Assembly: GCA_001298545.1 (NCBI GenBank)
Contig: LJCX01000005.1
Span: forward strand, 310,001-374,000
Length of the DNA stretch: 64,000 nucleotides
Origin: Actinobacteria bacterium OV320
GTDB lineage: Bacteria; Actinomycetota; Actinomycetes; Streptomycetales; Streptomycetaceae
Direction of reading: 5' to 3'
Shown here: positions 54,510-62,316 of the stretch, piece by piece
How the letters are laid out: each line of letters starts with the position of its first letter
Numbering within the stretch: position 1 is the first letter of the stretch
Notes under the pieces: model-generated
Told to the model about the DNA's origin: nothing
The model's database searches: none
The model's input: the letters and a program-made list of their open reading frames with translations, nothing else
Position numbers and translations under genes: made by a program

Positions 54510-54789
54510 AGTTGGTGCGGTGGTGGGCGGCGTTGTGGGCGTTCGCGGCGGCCAGGCGCGCCGGGCTGGCGACGAGTTCTTCCGCCCAGACGCGCAGGGC
54601 GATGTCGCTCGCGGTGTCGGCGTCGGGGGCGGTGATGACGTAGGCGTGCTGCCCGGCCGCGACGAACTCGGCGCATCGGGCGTCCTGGGCGTCGGCGTCG
54701 GTGGGTGCGGGCTCGACGGCCTCGACGTGCATCTCGGCGGGGTTGGGCTCTCGGTAGATGACCCACCACGTGGGGATTGGACTGGCCAC
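54508..54789 (-). CDS. Small hypothetical protein
   Basis: 93 residues from the GTG at 54789 with GAAGGAG upstream. It opens with PIPTWWVIYREPNPAEM and continues with an alternating strand/helix pattern (AYVITAPDADTASDIALRVW) that looks like a small alpha/beta domain. No family recognised. It is 31 nt downstream of the next upstream gene in the same unit. Confidence 0.6.
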   Translation of the reverse strand: MASPIPTWWVIYREPNPAEMHVEAVEPAPTDADAQDARCAEFVAAGQHAYVITAPDADTASDIALRVWAEELVASPARLAAANAHNAAHHRTN

Positions 54790-54820
54790 GGTTTTCTCCT
54801 TCGGTAGCGTCAGGCGGGGT

Positions 54821-55168
54821 TCAGTCCTGCGCCTTCGGCGGGGTGTAGTGGATGAGGAGTTCGGCGATCTCCCGGGCGATGTGATCCATGAGGGTGCGGA
54901 TCTGCTTTGTGTCGCCGCCCAGGTACAGGGCCAGGTCGAGGACTTGTGGGGCGGCGGCGTAGTCGAGGAGCTGTCGGTACTGCTGTCGGCCGAGCGTGCT
55001 GAGGTCGTCGGGGCGCAGCGCCCAGGCCGCAGTTGCGGCGCTGTCCACGAGGCGCGCGGCGGCACGAAGGTTCGCGTCGTTGGGTGCGCGGGTGAGGATG
55101 ACGAGGGACATCGCGCCGAGGTGGTGCTCAGGGGTGTTGATCACTGGCGTCGTGGGGTTGGTGGGCAT
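54821..55168 (-). CDS. Hypothetical helical protein
   Basis: 115 residues from the ATG at 55168 with CCGGAGG upstream. It is predicted to be nearly all helix (ANLRAAARLVDSAATAAW, LGRQQYRQLLDYAAAPQVL). It is the first gene behind the weaker promoter copy at 55211. No family recognised. Confidence 0.65.
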   Translation of the reverse strand: MPTNPTTPVINTPEHHLGAMSLVILTRAPNDANLRAAARLVDSAATAAWALRPDDLSTLGRQQYRQLLDYAAAPQVLDLALYLGGDTKQIRTLMDHIAREIAELLIHYTPPKAQD

Positions 55169-55210
55169 GGGTGCCTCCGGTTCGGAGCGGGCGACCACCC
55201 CCGCAAATGC

Positions 55211-55227
55211 TTCTTTTCTATAGGCAT
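55211..55227 (-). promoter_or_regulatory. Element promoter, copy 2 (divergent)
   Basis: ATGCCTATAGAAAAGAA on the minus strand keeps 15 of the 17 bases of the other copies, but no clear -35 box precedes it. It leads the 55168-52751 unit. Confidence 0.5.
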
Positions 55228-55269
55228 TCAGGGGATGGTGCGCCCGCGGTCAGGACGGGATGGGGCGGG

Positions 55270-56343
55270 TTAGTTCTGGGGGAAGTCCACGACCAGAGCC
55301 GTGGCGTTGTCGGGGACCTGGCTCGTCCGGGCGGCCTTCACCGCGTCGCCGACGCACATCGTGGCGGCGTCCTTGGCGTCGGTGGCGAGGTCGAGAATGT
55401 CTCCGATCGCGCACCCCTGTTCCTCCAGGGGTGCGTAGACGCCGTCGGTGCACAGCAGCAGTCGTCGGGCGTACTTCCGTTCGACGTCGCCCGAGCCGAT
55501 GGGGCCTTGCGTCAGACAGGAGGCGGGGAAGTCCCGGGCGTACGGGCCGAGAGTCCGGCCGCGAGCCCGCCACCTCTCGGGGTGGCTGTGGTCTCGGGTG
55601 AGCGGGACTGCCGTGCCAATCGGGGTGAGCCGGTAGGCTCGCGCGGCGCCGCACCAGGCGAAGCGAACGAGCGGCGACCGGTGGTCCGTCACGGCGACGA
55701 CCGCGACGGCGCTGGGCTTAATGGTGGGGTCGAAGTTCCACCGGCTGTCGTTCCTGGCCTGAACGCGGGCCGCTGCGAGGGCACGGGCGGGATTACCGTG
55801 CAGGGCTGCGGCGCGGGCGATTCGCGGGGCGAACGTACGGGCGAAGCTGCGGGCCTCGGGGGAATCGTTGACACCGTCGAGCACGGCGAAGGCCCAGCGA
55901 CCGCTGCGCTTGTCTCGCTTGACCGCGAAGGCGTCGCACTGGTGCGTTCGTCCGCCGATGTGCTGCGCCACACTCACGTCGGGTGCCACGGCGAATGTGT
56001 CGGACAGCAGGCGCGAGGCGCGACGGACGGCTTCGGCACTCAGGGCGGGGAGCGGGGTGAAGTCGCCGGCGCGGTCGGCCGGGCCGGTGATGACGACGGG
56101 GCCGCGCAGGATGGGCGGGCGGCTTCCGCTGGTGACGCTCATCCATGCCTGTCGGGCGGCGTTGTTGACCGTCTCCCTGTTCCGTCCGACGTGGACGACG
56201 GCTCTGCGGCCGAGGGTGTAGGCGTGTGCGTCGTCGACGTGGAAGCCGATGCAGCGCAGCTGGTCTGCACGGCGGGAGTCGAGGATGAGCTCCTCGACCT
56301 GGCCGTCGGGCTGGAGGAGCAGCGCGGGAGTTGTGGCGATCAC
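55270..56343 (-). CDS. PP2C-type protein phosphatase with an N-terminal extension
   Basis: 357 residues, GTG start overlapping the preceding stop as GTGA. Residues 1-110 are an extra domain of unknown type. The PP2C core begins near residue 125 (QHIGGRTHQCDAFAV) and has the metal-binding FAVLDGVNDSPEA, later LLLCTDGVYAPLE and the terminal DNATALVVDF with the last metal-binding Asp. It should remove phosphate from Ser/Thr. A phosphatase carried by an integrative element may counteract host kinase signalling. The partner at 56340 is of unknown function. Confidence 0.85.
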   Translation of the reverse strand: MIATTPALLLQPDGQVEELILDSRRADQLRCIGFHVDDAHAYTLGRRAVVHVGRNRETVNNAARQAWMSVTSGSRPPILRGPVVITGPADRAGDFTPLPALSAEAVRRASRLLSDTFAVAPDVSVAQHIGGRTHQCDAFAVKRDKRSGRWAFAVLDGVNDSPEARSFARTFAPRIARAAALHGNPARALAAARVQARNDSRWNFDPTIKPSAVAVVAVTDHRSPLVRFAWCGAARAYRLTPIGTAVPLTRDHSHPERWRARGRTLGPYARDFPASCLTQGPIGSGDVERKYARRLLLCTDGVYAPLEEQGCAIGDILDLATDAKDAATMCVGDAVKAARTSQVPDNATALVVDFPQN

Positions 56344-56747
56344 TGGAGCGTTCCGATCGTGCGCGGGGCGAGGCCCCGGGGGTTGGAGGGCAGGGGTATG
56401 GCGACGTCGCGGGGATCCGGTAGGGGGTGGACGTAGAAGTAGCCGGGCGGGTGGGTGCGGAGGTTGGCCAGCCGGGCGAGGAAGGACGCGTCTTCGGTGA
56501 GGGCGTCCCAAGCCGTGTCCGGCTTCTTGAGCAGGTCGAACTGGAGGAGGAGTCGCCCGTCGTCGGCGTGCAGTCGCCACAGGGCGTACTCCCCGGGGCC
56601 GTCGGTTCGTGTGGCGACGATCGTCTTGATGCGTGGCTCGATCCCGGCTGCGGTCACGCTGAGGCGTCTCAGTACCGCCCGCGAGAGGTCGCGGGTTGCC
56701 AGGCAGACCTGGCGGTCCGCGATCGGGCAGGGGTCGACCGGTGTCAC
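56340..56747 (-). CDS. Hypothetical protein coupled to the PP2C phosphatase
   Basis: 135 residues from the GTG at 56747 with a strong CCAAGGAGG. The middle (PGEYALWRLHADDGRLLLQF) is a beta meander and the C-terminus is Pro-rich. Its overlap with the phosphatase gene suggests joint function, perhaps as regulator or substrate. No family recognised. Its 5' leader holds a 9-bp inverted repeat (56770-56778 with 56813-56821). Confidence 0.65.
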   Translation of the reverse strand: MTPVDPCPIADRQVCLATRDLSRAVLRRLSVTAAGIEPRIKTIVATRTDGPGEYALWRLHADDGRLLLQFDLLKKPDTAWDALTEDASFLARLANLRTHPPGYFYVHPLPDPRDVAIPLPSNPRGLAPRTIGTLQ

Positions 56748-56839
56748 GTGCGTCCTCCTTGGAGTAGGACCGCCCGGCGGCCGGGTTGTGATGTCACCGA
56801 CTGCCGGGCGGAGTTCGGGTGGGGGCTCCCTCCCTCTTG

Positions 56840-56873
56840 GTTCTATTCTATATGCAATAGGGGGGTTTGTAAA
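56840..56873 (-). promoter_or_regulatory. Element promoter, copy 3
   Basis: TTTACA, 17 nt, TAGAAT on the minus strand within TTGCATATAGAATAGAAC. It leads the two-gene phosphatase unit. Confidence 0.75.
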
Positions 56874-56906
56874 ATTTCGGGCGGATTTTCTTTCCTGCGG
56901 ACTGAG

Positions 56907-57593
56907 CTATTTCCGCAGCTCAGGGGCGCTTTCGACCGCTGCCAGCTCTCTTAGGTGCAGAACGAGGCGCGACCCGCTGACCACGTGCCCGATCCTCATA
57001 TCCGGCCCCACGACCCGCGTGTGGTCGTCGTCCTCCAGGACGCCCTGGTCCACGAGGCCGTCCACGCACGCCTTGAAGCTGGGGTACCAGTTGGCCGGGT
57101 CGCGGCGCTGCCGGTCCTCGGGGTGCAGCACGCCGATGATGTGGACCTGCTCCAGAAACGGAAGTCCCCGGGAAGCCGCCCAGGCCGCTCGCCGCAGAAC
57201 CCTGGTGATGTCGGCGCGACGGTGGTGGTGGAGCCGCTGGTTGGAGTTGAGCAGCAGCAGCCGCGGGGGCAGGGCCACACGGAAGCGTCGACCCGGCATC
57301 CCGTCGAACCAGTCCGTCACCTCGGCGGCGGGCTCCTCGATCGGGGGCGGCGCCGGCGGACCGGTGACCGGACGTGCGTCCTCGGGCGCGTATCCGCTCT
57401 TGCGCCTGTTTCCGGTCCCGGTCACGGCCGTGGGGTGCAGGCTGGATACAAGGATGAGGCGCTGACGGGCTCCGGTGGCCGCGTCGGCGACCAGGGCGCG
57501 CGAGTCCCCTTCCTCGTACTGGACGATGCGGATGCGGGCAGTGTCCTGCGGGTGGCAGGCCGCGAAGACGCGGCCTTTGCGTATGTGGTTCAT
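56907..57593 (-). CDS. RusA-like Holliday junction resolvase
   Basis: 228 residues. The C-terminal 120 residues fit the RusA family: a conserved basic region, then RRDPANWYPSFKACVDGLV with the Asp/Asn pair, and GVLEDDDHTRVVG with the acidic metal ligands. RusA enzymes cut Holliday junctions and are common in phages. The N-terminal 110 residues (GRVFAACHPQDTARIRI, later a Pro-rich linker) are an extra domain. Its presence implies the element replicates or recombines by branched intermediates. It is the last gene of the long unit from 63687 leftward. Confidence 0.72.
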   Translation of the reverse strand: MNHIRKGRVFAACHPQDTARIRIVQYEEGDSRALVADAATGARQRLILVSSLHPTAVTGTGNRRKSGYAPEDARPVTGPPAPPPIEEPAAEVTDWFDGMPGRRFRVALPPRLLLLNSNQRLHHHRRADITRVLRRAAWAASRGLPFLEQVHIIGVLHPEDRQRRDPANWYPSFKACVDGLVDQGVLEDDDHTRVVGPDMRIGHVVSGSRLVLHLRELAAVESAPELRK

Positions 57594-57814
57594 GAGCGTT
57601 CCCGGTTGACCAGGGTGTCGAGCATCCTGGCGATGGCGGCCGCGGGCCAGAAGACGATGACGACAGCGAAGAAGAGAGCGACCGCGACGGGCATCCGCTC
57701 AGCGCCCAGTCGCAGCAGGGGTTCGTCGGCGAGCAGCGCCGTAACGGAGGCGGCCATGAGGGCAATCCCGGCGAGCCAGGCGACGAGGGTGAGCGCGCAG
57801 AGCAGCCCGGTCAT
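57590..57814 (-). CDS. Small two-helix membrane protein
   Basis: 74 residues, overlapping both neighbours as ATGA. Two hydrophobic spans (LLCALTLVAWLAGIALMAA and VAVALFFAVVIVFWPAAA) with a short acidic loop. It has a phage-holin-like size but no other evidence for lysis. Confidence 0.65.
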   Translation of the reverse strand: MTGLLCALTLVAWLAGIALMAASVTALLADEPLLRLGAERMPVAVALFFAVVIVFWPAAAIARMLDTLVNRERS

Positions 57815-58155
57815 GACCCGCTCTCCTCGCACGGCTGCACGGAGACGATCCTCAGCACGCCGGCTCGGGCGAGGCGGAGCGCGAGGGAGGCCACCCGCCC
57901 CTTCGGGTGGGCGGCGAACCCCGCGCAGATGGCGGGGGCCTTGGTGCCGAGTGTCTTGTGGCAGACGATGTGCCCTTCGTCTGCCACGGCCTCCTTGAGC
58001 ATGCTGGCGACACGGCCCTGTTCCAGGTGCATGAGGTTGCCTGGGCGGAAGATGCACGTCGTACAGCGGTCGCCGCACACCCGGACGGTCCAGGTCGCTG
58101 GGTCGGCAACGTCCTGACGCAGCCTGTCGGCTTCTTCCGCTATCTCGTCGTGCAT
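57811..58155 (-). CDS. Cys-rich protein, possible Fe-S or zinc partner of the PP-loop enzyme
   Basis: 114 residues. Cys27, Cys31 and Cys34 (CGDRCTTC) and Cys65 and Cys77 (IVCHKTL and AICAGF) form a pattern that could bind a metal cluster. The start overlaps the stop of the PP-loop gene as TGATG, so the two are translationally coupled. Proteins with this CxxxCxxC-RPGN-CHKT pattern occur in actinophage genomes next to similar enzymes, as far as I recall. Function is unknown. Confidence 0.65.
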   Translation of the reverse strand: MHDEIAEEADRLRQDVADPATWTVRVCGDRCTTCIFRPGNLMHLEQGRVASMLKEAVADEGHIVCHKTLGTKAPAICAGFAAHPKGRVASLALRLARAGVLRIVSVQPCEESGS

Positions 58156-58955
58156 CAGCGCACCCCTTCCTTCGTCATCTCGTCGCGGTCGGCCGCGGTT
58201 GTTTCTCGTTCGTCGGGGAGCATGGGGGCCGCCTGGTGAGCGCGCCGGAGCTCGGCCAGGGGCAGCGGTCGGCCGACGCCCTTGCGTCGTTGCCGGAGGA
58301 TCGAGACCGGGCCCAGAAGCCTGCGCAGGTCTTCTTCTTGTGCCTCGGCGTAGGCGTACCGGTCGGGCAGGACGTCCAGGAGGTGCTTCCACTGGCGCAT
58401 CCCGGCCCTGACGCATGTCCCCCCGCAGTTGTTGTGCGAGAAGCCCAGCTCGTACAGGCGCGGCGGGGCGACGCCTAGAGCGCGTGCCTCCCGCAGCAGC
58501 TGCTCCTTGGTGAGCGGGCGCTCCCACTTCGAGCACAGGGGGAATCGGGTCCGCCAGGGTTTCCAGGCACGGGCGATGGCGGGGATGCGGGCGCGGTCGC
58601 GTGCCGTGGACTCGATGCCGATGTACACCAGCGTGTGCGCTGGGTCGTGGTGCGTCTCCATCCAGGTGCGGCATGGGATCTGCTTCAAGGCCCTTGTGCA
58701 CGGGGCGAGTCGGTCGTTGCCGAGGAACCTTTTGTCGTGAAAGACCTGCCAGGGCGTGCGTCCGTCGGCGACCTTGGTCAGCGGCACCCCCAGCATGCGG
58801 CTGGTGTCGTCAGCGAACCTCCACAGGTCTTGATCCTCGATACCGGTGTCGGCGATGAGGAGGGTGAGGTCGTCGGTTCCGTGCTTCTCGGCGACGCGGA
58901 CGGCGGCTGCGAAGCTGCCGATGCCGCCGCTGAATTGCACGACGTGAGCGGTCAC
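58155..58955 (-). CDS. PP-loop ATPase, PAPS-reductase-like
   Basis: 266 residues from the GTG at 58955. The PP-loop is QFSGGIGSFAAA at the N-terminus. Further family marks are LIADTGIEDQDLWRF, the Cys pairs LAPCTRALKQIPC and FPLCSKW, and GFSHNNCGGTCVRAG near residue 190. This group is related to PAPS reductases and DndC but is typical of phages and plasmids. It probably adenylates or reduces a substrate for DNA or tRNA modification; the substrate is unknown. It is coupled to the Cys-rich gene and preceded by a hairpin, and a C5 DNA methyltransferase lies three genes upstream. Confidence 0.8.
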   Translation of the reverse strand: MTAHVVQFSGGIGSFAAAVRVAEKHGTDDLTLLIADTGIEDQDLWRFADDTSRMLGVPLTKVADGRTPWQVFHDKRFLGNDRLAPCTRALKQIPCRTWMETHHDPAHTLVYIGIESTARDRARIPAIARAWKPWRTRFPLCSKWERPLTKEQLLREARALGVAPPRLYELGFSHNNCGGTCVRAGMRQWKHLLDVLPDRYAYAEAQEEDLRRLLGPVSILRQRRKGVGRPLPLAELRRAHQAAPMLPDERETTAADRDEMTKEGVR

Positions 58956-58973
58956 TGTGCGCTCCGGTTTCGG

Positions 58974-59000
58974 GCCGCCCCGGGTCGTGCCCGGGGCGGC
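58974..59000 (-). terminator. Intergenic hairpin 4 of the element
   Basis: GCCGCCCCGGG pairs perfectly with CCCGGGGCGGC over a 5-nt loop, between the HU-like and PP-loop genes. Confidence 0.7.
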
Positions 59001-59013
59001 AGCGGCGGACAGG

Positions 59014-59346
59014 TCAGGCGCGGGGCGTCTTCGGGGCCTTCTTGATGGCGCTGCCCTCTTCCGGGAGCGGCTTGGTGCCGTCGACCAGGGCCTTGAAGGA
59101 CGCGCCGGGCCGGAAGCGGACGGCACGGGTGGCCTTCACCTTCACGCGCATGCCCGTCTGCGGGTTGCGCGCGAGTCGCGCCGGACGGGCGACGGGCTCT
59201 ATCGAGCCGAAGCCGGTCACGCTGACCCGCTTGCCCTGGGCTACGGCGCGGACGATGGAGTCGAAGACCGCCTCCACCGCTTCTGCGGCCACGGCGCGTG
59301 AGCCGATCTTGGCGGCGACGTCCTCGATGAGGAGGTTCTTGTTCAT
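59014..59346 (-). CDS. HU-family DNA-binding protein
   Basis: 110 residues: MNKNLLIEDVAAKIGSRAVA and VTGFGSIEPVARPAR, with the beta-arm tip RNPQTGMRV, are diagnostic of HU/IHF proteins. The C-terminus has only a short basic tail (KKAPKTPRA) rather than the long Lys-rich tail of Streptomyces HupS. It bends DNA nonspecifically and may compact the element or aid recombination. Confidence 0.92.
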   Translation of the reverse strand: MNKNLLIEDVAAKIGSRAVAAEAVEAVFDSIVRAVAQGKRVSVTGFGSIEPVARPARLARNPQTGMRVKVKATRAVRFRPGASFKALVDGTKPLPEEGSAIKKAPKTPRA

Positions 59347-59388
59347 GGTGTCCTTGCTGTGAGTTGGGAGTGGTGTTCGGCCGGAGGG

Positions 59389-59766
59389 TCAGGCGGCGGG
59401 CTCGCGGAGCGCCAGGGGCCAGTGGTTGGCGGCGCGAGGAACGGTCTGCGGCACGTAGGCGACGGCCTCGACGGGGATGTCCGCGTAGGTGCCGTAGGTG
59501 CGGCGGCACACGTTGCCCTGGGCTGTCGTGGATGGATTGGTGTGCGAGTCCGGGTCGCTGCTGCCGATCAGGTGCGCCCATCGCTCGTAGACACCCGCCT
59601 GGGGCTGGTGCATGTGCAGCCGCACGCCCATGCCGTACTCCACGCCGTCGTGGAAGATGGCGGCGAACTCGATGCCTGGCGCGGGCAGGTCGGGGTTGAG
59701 CTGTGCGATGAGCGCCACGGCCGCAACTGGGCCGAGCAGTTCGCGCATCGATCGGTTCTGGGGCAT
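59389..59766 (-). CDS. Hypothetical protein
   Basis: 125 residues from the ATG at 59766. A beta-rich core is visible (FAAIFHDGVEYGMGVRLHMH) followed by YERWAHLIGSSDPDS and a Pro-rich tail. No family recognised. It lies between the WhiB-like and HU-like genes. Confidence 0.6.
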   Translation of the reverse strand: MPQNRSMRELLGPVAAVALIAQLNPDLPAPGIEFAAIFHDGVEYGMGVRLHMHQPQAGVYERWAHLIGSSDPDSHTNPSTTAQGNVCRRTYGTYADIPVEAVAYVPQTVPRAANHWPLALREPAA

Positions 59767-59784
59767 GTGTGTGCTCCTTGGGGG

Positions 59785-60243
59785 TCAGGCGACGTCGGGG
59801 AGTTCGAGTTGCTGAGCTTCGGGGTGGTCCTCGTCGTCCACCGGGTTGGGTGCGGGGCGGTAGAAGGGCTCGCACCGGGGGCACTGCTGCTCGACAGCGC
59901 GGCGGTGTGCACGCGACCCGGCGGCGGTGCCGCACGACTTCCGGATGACCGCCGGCGGCAGCTCGGACGGGTCGGCGTCCGGGAGGGCGTGGACGACCAC
60001 GCCGTTGAGCCAGATTCGGCCGCCACACACGCCGTCGAAGTCGTTCTTGGCGGGCAGGACCTGCCGAATGCAGGCGGCCCTGTGGGGGCAGCCGCCGCAG
60101 ACGTAGAGGACGGGTTCGCAGATGGCCACCAGGTCCTTGCCCGTCTTCCAGCGGTTGTCGGCCACGGCGAAGTCGGGATCGCCCCAGCAGGGGGCGTGGT
60201 CGGTGACGTGTGTCCTGGGTAGGGCGCTGCGAGATCCGGTCAC
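59785..60243 (-). CDS. WhiB-like iron-sulfur regulator with altered GVWGG turn
   Basis: 152 residues; the GTG at 60243 overlaps the methyltransferase stop as GTGA. The four cluster cysteines appear in order: APCWGD, then CGGCPHRAAC (CxxCx5C). The turn motif usually G(I/V)WGG reads GVCGGR, which changes the loop that contacts SigA. The C-terminal 70 residues are an extension with a further Cys pair (CPRCEP). WhiB homologues are frequent in actinophages, where they can take over host transcription. Here it may act on the element's conserved promoters; that link is inference. Confidence 0.82.
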   Translation of the reverse strand: MTGSRSALPRTHVTDHAPCWGDPDFAVADNRWKTGKDLVAICEPVLYVCGGCPHRAACIRQVLPAKNDFDGVCGGRIWLNGVVVHALPDADPSELPPAVIRKSCGTAAGSRAHRRAVEQQCPRCEPFYRPAPNPVDDEDHPEAQQLELPDVA

Positions 60244-61739
60244 AGGACGGGCTCCAATCGCTGGCCTATCCACCGCGCGACGTTGACGGAGACCGCGTTG
60301 CCTGCCTGCATGGTCTGTTCAGCCTGGTTGCCGTAGACGACGTACTTCGTGGGGAACCGCTGCCCTTCGAGCTGTTCGCGGGGCTTGAGCATGCGGAAGT
60401 AGCAGTCGTTGATGTCCGGGGCGGAGCGGACCAGTGCGGCCGAGTCGCGGGTGGACAGGGTGTGGACGGGTTCGGCGGCGGTCTTCACCGCGCTCTTGCG
60501 GTACGGCACGACGAGGGTGTTCCGCGCCCGCTCGGGCACTCGGCCGGCGTGGGTGACCAGGCCGTGGTGATTGCCCTGGGCGGTCACTCCGCTCAGTGGG
60601 TTGCTCGCAGGGCTGGCGGTGGCGTGGTTGCGGAACTCGACGATGAACGGGTCCACGGTCAGGAGGGCTTCGCTCTCGCGGGTGGTGCGGGTCCGCAGCG
60701 GCACGTCGACGGGGACGGCGTCGGTGTTCCACGAGCCGCCTGTCGGCACCAGGAGAGCGTCCCCCTGCTTGGCCGTGCGGGTGGGGAGCGGCCGGTCCTC
60801 GACGGCGTACGCCCGGTCACCGCCATCCTTGCCGTGGGTCAGGGTGATCGAGCTGGGACGGTAGGGGTACTTCGCGAGTCCCGCACGGATGCGGTCCATC
60901 GTGGTGTCCACAAGGGGCTTCTTGCGGTCACCGATGCGTGTGCCGAGGTCGTCCCAATTGATGATGTCGCTGGCCGGGCGGACGTACGGCTCGACCATGG
61001 CGTGACGGCAGCGGCTGTTGGGGCAGCGGTAGATGTAGTCGCGCCGGTACTTCCCGATCCGTACGCCCTCGACGTTCCACGACTGGACGGCGTGCACGTC
61101 ATCACCGCAGTCGACGCAGGGCGCGAGCGGCCTGGGCTCCAGGTCTGGCTTGCGCATGGTCTTGAGGGTGAAGACCACGTACATCCGGTCGCGCCACTGC
61201 GGCGCGCGCAGGTTGACGTCGTCGCCGATGTGGGCGCTGCTGACGCACACGATCTGGTACTGGTAGCCAAGCAGTTCCATCGCTTCGAGCCACTTCGGGA
61301 ACAAGATCCAGTCGAGGCCGAATTCGACGACGTTCTCCACGACGATGGCCTTGAACCGCTTGGCCTCGGCTGCCCGGACGACGCACCAGCCGGTGACCCG
61401 GGTTCGTTCGAAGGCGTCCTTGGTCAGGGCCTCCCAGTCCTCACCGCCCTCCTCGATGAGGTCGAGCAGGTCCATCTGGTTGGTCTCGCGCCGTCGCCCG
61501 CCCGCGGGGCTGATCTCGGTGCAGATGACCGACGCCCACAGAACGTCGGCGTTGGGCAGGTAGCGCATGGGGAAGCCGCTGATGTCGATGCAGGCGTGGT
61601 CGGCGTTGCGGTGGTTGGCGGCGTGCGTGTCGATCGCGAGTTGCCAGTGGTTGATCCCGAGGATCAGTTCGTACCCGGCTTCCACGAGCCCGGTGCTGCT
61701 GCCTCCTGCGCCGCACAGCAGGTCGATGACTTTGGCCAT
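60240..61739 (-). CDS. C5-cytosine DNA methyltransferase
   Basis: 499 residues. Motif I is DLLCGAGGSSTGL; the nucleophile Cys is in WASVICTEISPAGG, which departs from canonical PCQ but matches a phage-type subgroup; motif VI ENVVEF; motif VIII APQWRDRMYVVF; motif X MQAGNAVSVNVAR. A four-Cys knuckle (CVDCGDD then RCPNSRC) is inserted around residue 225. The long region between motifs VIII and IX should be the target-recognition domain. No restriction endonuclease is adjacent, so it is an orphan, protective or epigenetic enzyme. It carries the conserved leader motif and a strong hairpin upstream. Confidence 0.9.
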   Translation of the reverse strand: MAKVIDLLCGAGGSSTGLVEAGYELILGINHWQLAIDTHAANHRNADHACIDISGFPMRYLPNADVLWASVICTEISPAGGRRRETNQMDLLDLIEEGGEDWEALTKDAFERTRVTGWCVVRAAEAKRFKAIVVENVVEFGLDWILFPKWLEAMELLGYQYQIVCVSSAHIGDDVNLRAPQWRDRMYVVFTLKTMRKPDLEPRPLAPCVDCGDDVHAVQSWNVEGVRIGKYRRDYIYRCPNSRCRHAMVEPYVRPASDIINWDDLGTRIGDRKKPLVDTTMDRIRAGLAKYPYRPSSITLTHGKDGGDRAYAVEDRPLPTRTAKQGDALLVPTGGSWNTDAVPVDVPLRTRTTRESEALLTVDPFIVEFRNHATASPASNPLSGVTAQGNHHGLVTHAGRVPERARNTLVVPYRKSAVKTAAEPVHTLSTRDSAALVRSAPDINDCYFRMLKPREQLEGQRFPTKYVVYGNQAEQTMQAGNAVSVNVARWIGQRLEPVL

Positions 61740-61751
61740 GATGGTGGTTGT

Positions 61752-61765
61752 TCTCCAAGAGGTCT
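61752..61765 (-). promoter_or_regulatory. Start-associated leader motif, copy 2
   Basis: AGACCTCTTGGAGA, 12 nt before the methyltransferase ATG at 61739, directly after hairpin 5. Confidence 0.75.
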
Positions 61766-61768
61766 TGC

Positions 61769-61801
61769 GGAGCCCGGCCCCGCCTCGCGGGGCCGGGCTC
61801 C
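61769..61801 (-). terminator. Intergenic hairpin 5 of the element
   Basis: A perfect 15-bp stem (61769-61783 with 61787-61801) with a 3-nt loop lies between the gene ending at 61810 and the methyltransferase leader. Confidence 0.8.
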
Positions 61802-61809
61802 GGCCGGGA

Positions 61810-62292
61810 TCAGTAGGTGCGGAAGCCGCCGTGCGTCTGGGCGCGGCGCAGGAACGCCATCCAGTGCCGCCATGTGGAATCACCCATGGGCATCTCGGCG
61901 ATGTCCACGTTCGGGTGGGCCTGGTAGGTAGTCAGCGCGGCGCTGATCTCGGCGACGGAGACGAGGAAGCCAACGTTGACCTGGAGCTTGTAGGTCGGGA
62001 TGCCGGTCGGCTGGGGCTCCGCAGCGTCCATGACGGCCTGGTACGCGACGCGGTACTCGGCGATCCGGTTGGCCGTGGCCTGGTCCGGCTGGACGCCGTG
62101 CCCGAAGTCCTGGGCCGTCAGCCCGTAGGCGGTCAGCGGGGGGACGGAGGGGACGGGCAGCTCGGTCAGCATTCCGAAGTTGGCCATCGCGTCGAGGGTG
62201 CGCGGCAGCGCCGTCCACGCGAAGCGGAAGGAGTTCTCGTCGCCTTCGGCCAGCTTGCCGTCAGGGTTCTGGATGTACATGTCGTATCCCAC
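61810..62292 (-). CDS. Hypothetical protein
   Basis: 160 residues from the GTG at 62292; an ATG at 62280 is an alternative. Opening YDMYIQNPDGKLAEGD suggests a small alpha/beta protein, followed by FRFAWTALPRTLDAMANFGM and a closing WMAFLRRAQTHGGFRTY. I recognise no family. It is flanked on both sides by the hairpin-plus-leader module. Confidence 0.65.
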   Translation of the reverse strand: MGYDMYIQNPDGKLAEGDENSFRFAWTALPRTLDAMANFGMLTELPVPSVPPLTAYGLTAQDFGHGVQPDQATANRIAEYRVAYQAVMDAAEPQPTGIPTYKLQVNVGFLVSVAEISAALTTYQAHPNVDIAEMPMGDSTWRHWMAFLRRAQTHGGFRTY

Positions 62293-62299
62293 GGGGTGT

Positions 62300-62313
62300 T
62301 CTCCAAGAGGTCT
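62300..62313 (-). promoter_or_regulatory. Start-associated leader motif, copy 3
   Basis: AGACCTCTTGGAGA, 7 nt before the GTG at 62292, next to hairpin 6. Confidence 0.75.
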
Positions 62314-62316
62314 GCG

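Noticed and set aside
57590..57814. Phage holin
   Set aside because: It has two membrane spans and the right size, but no endolysin or lysis genes are near it, so I call it only a small membrane protein.
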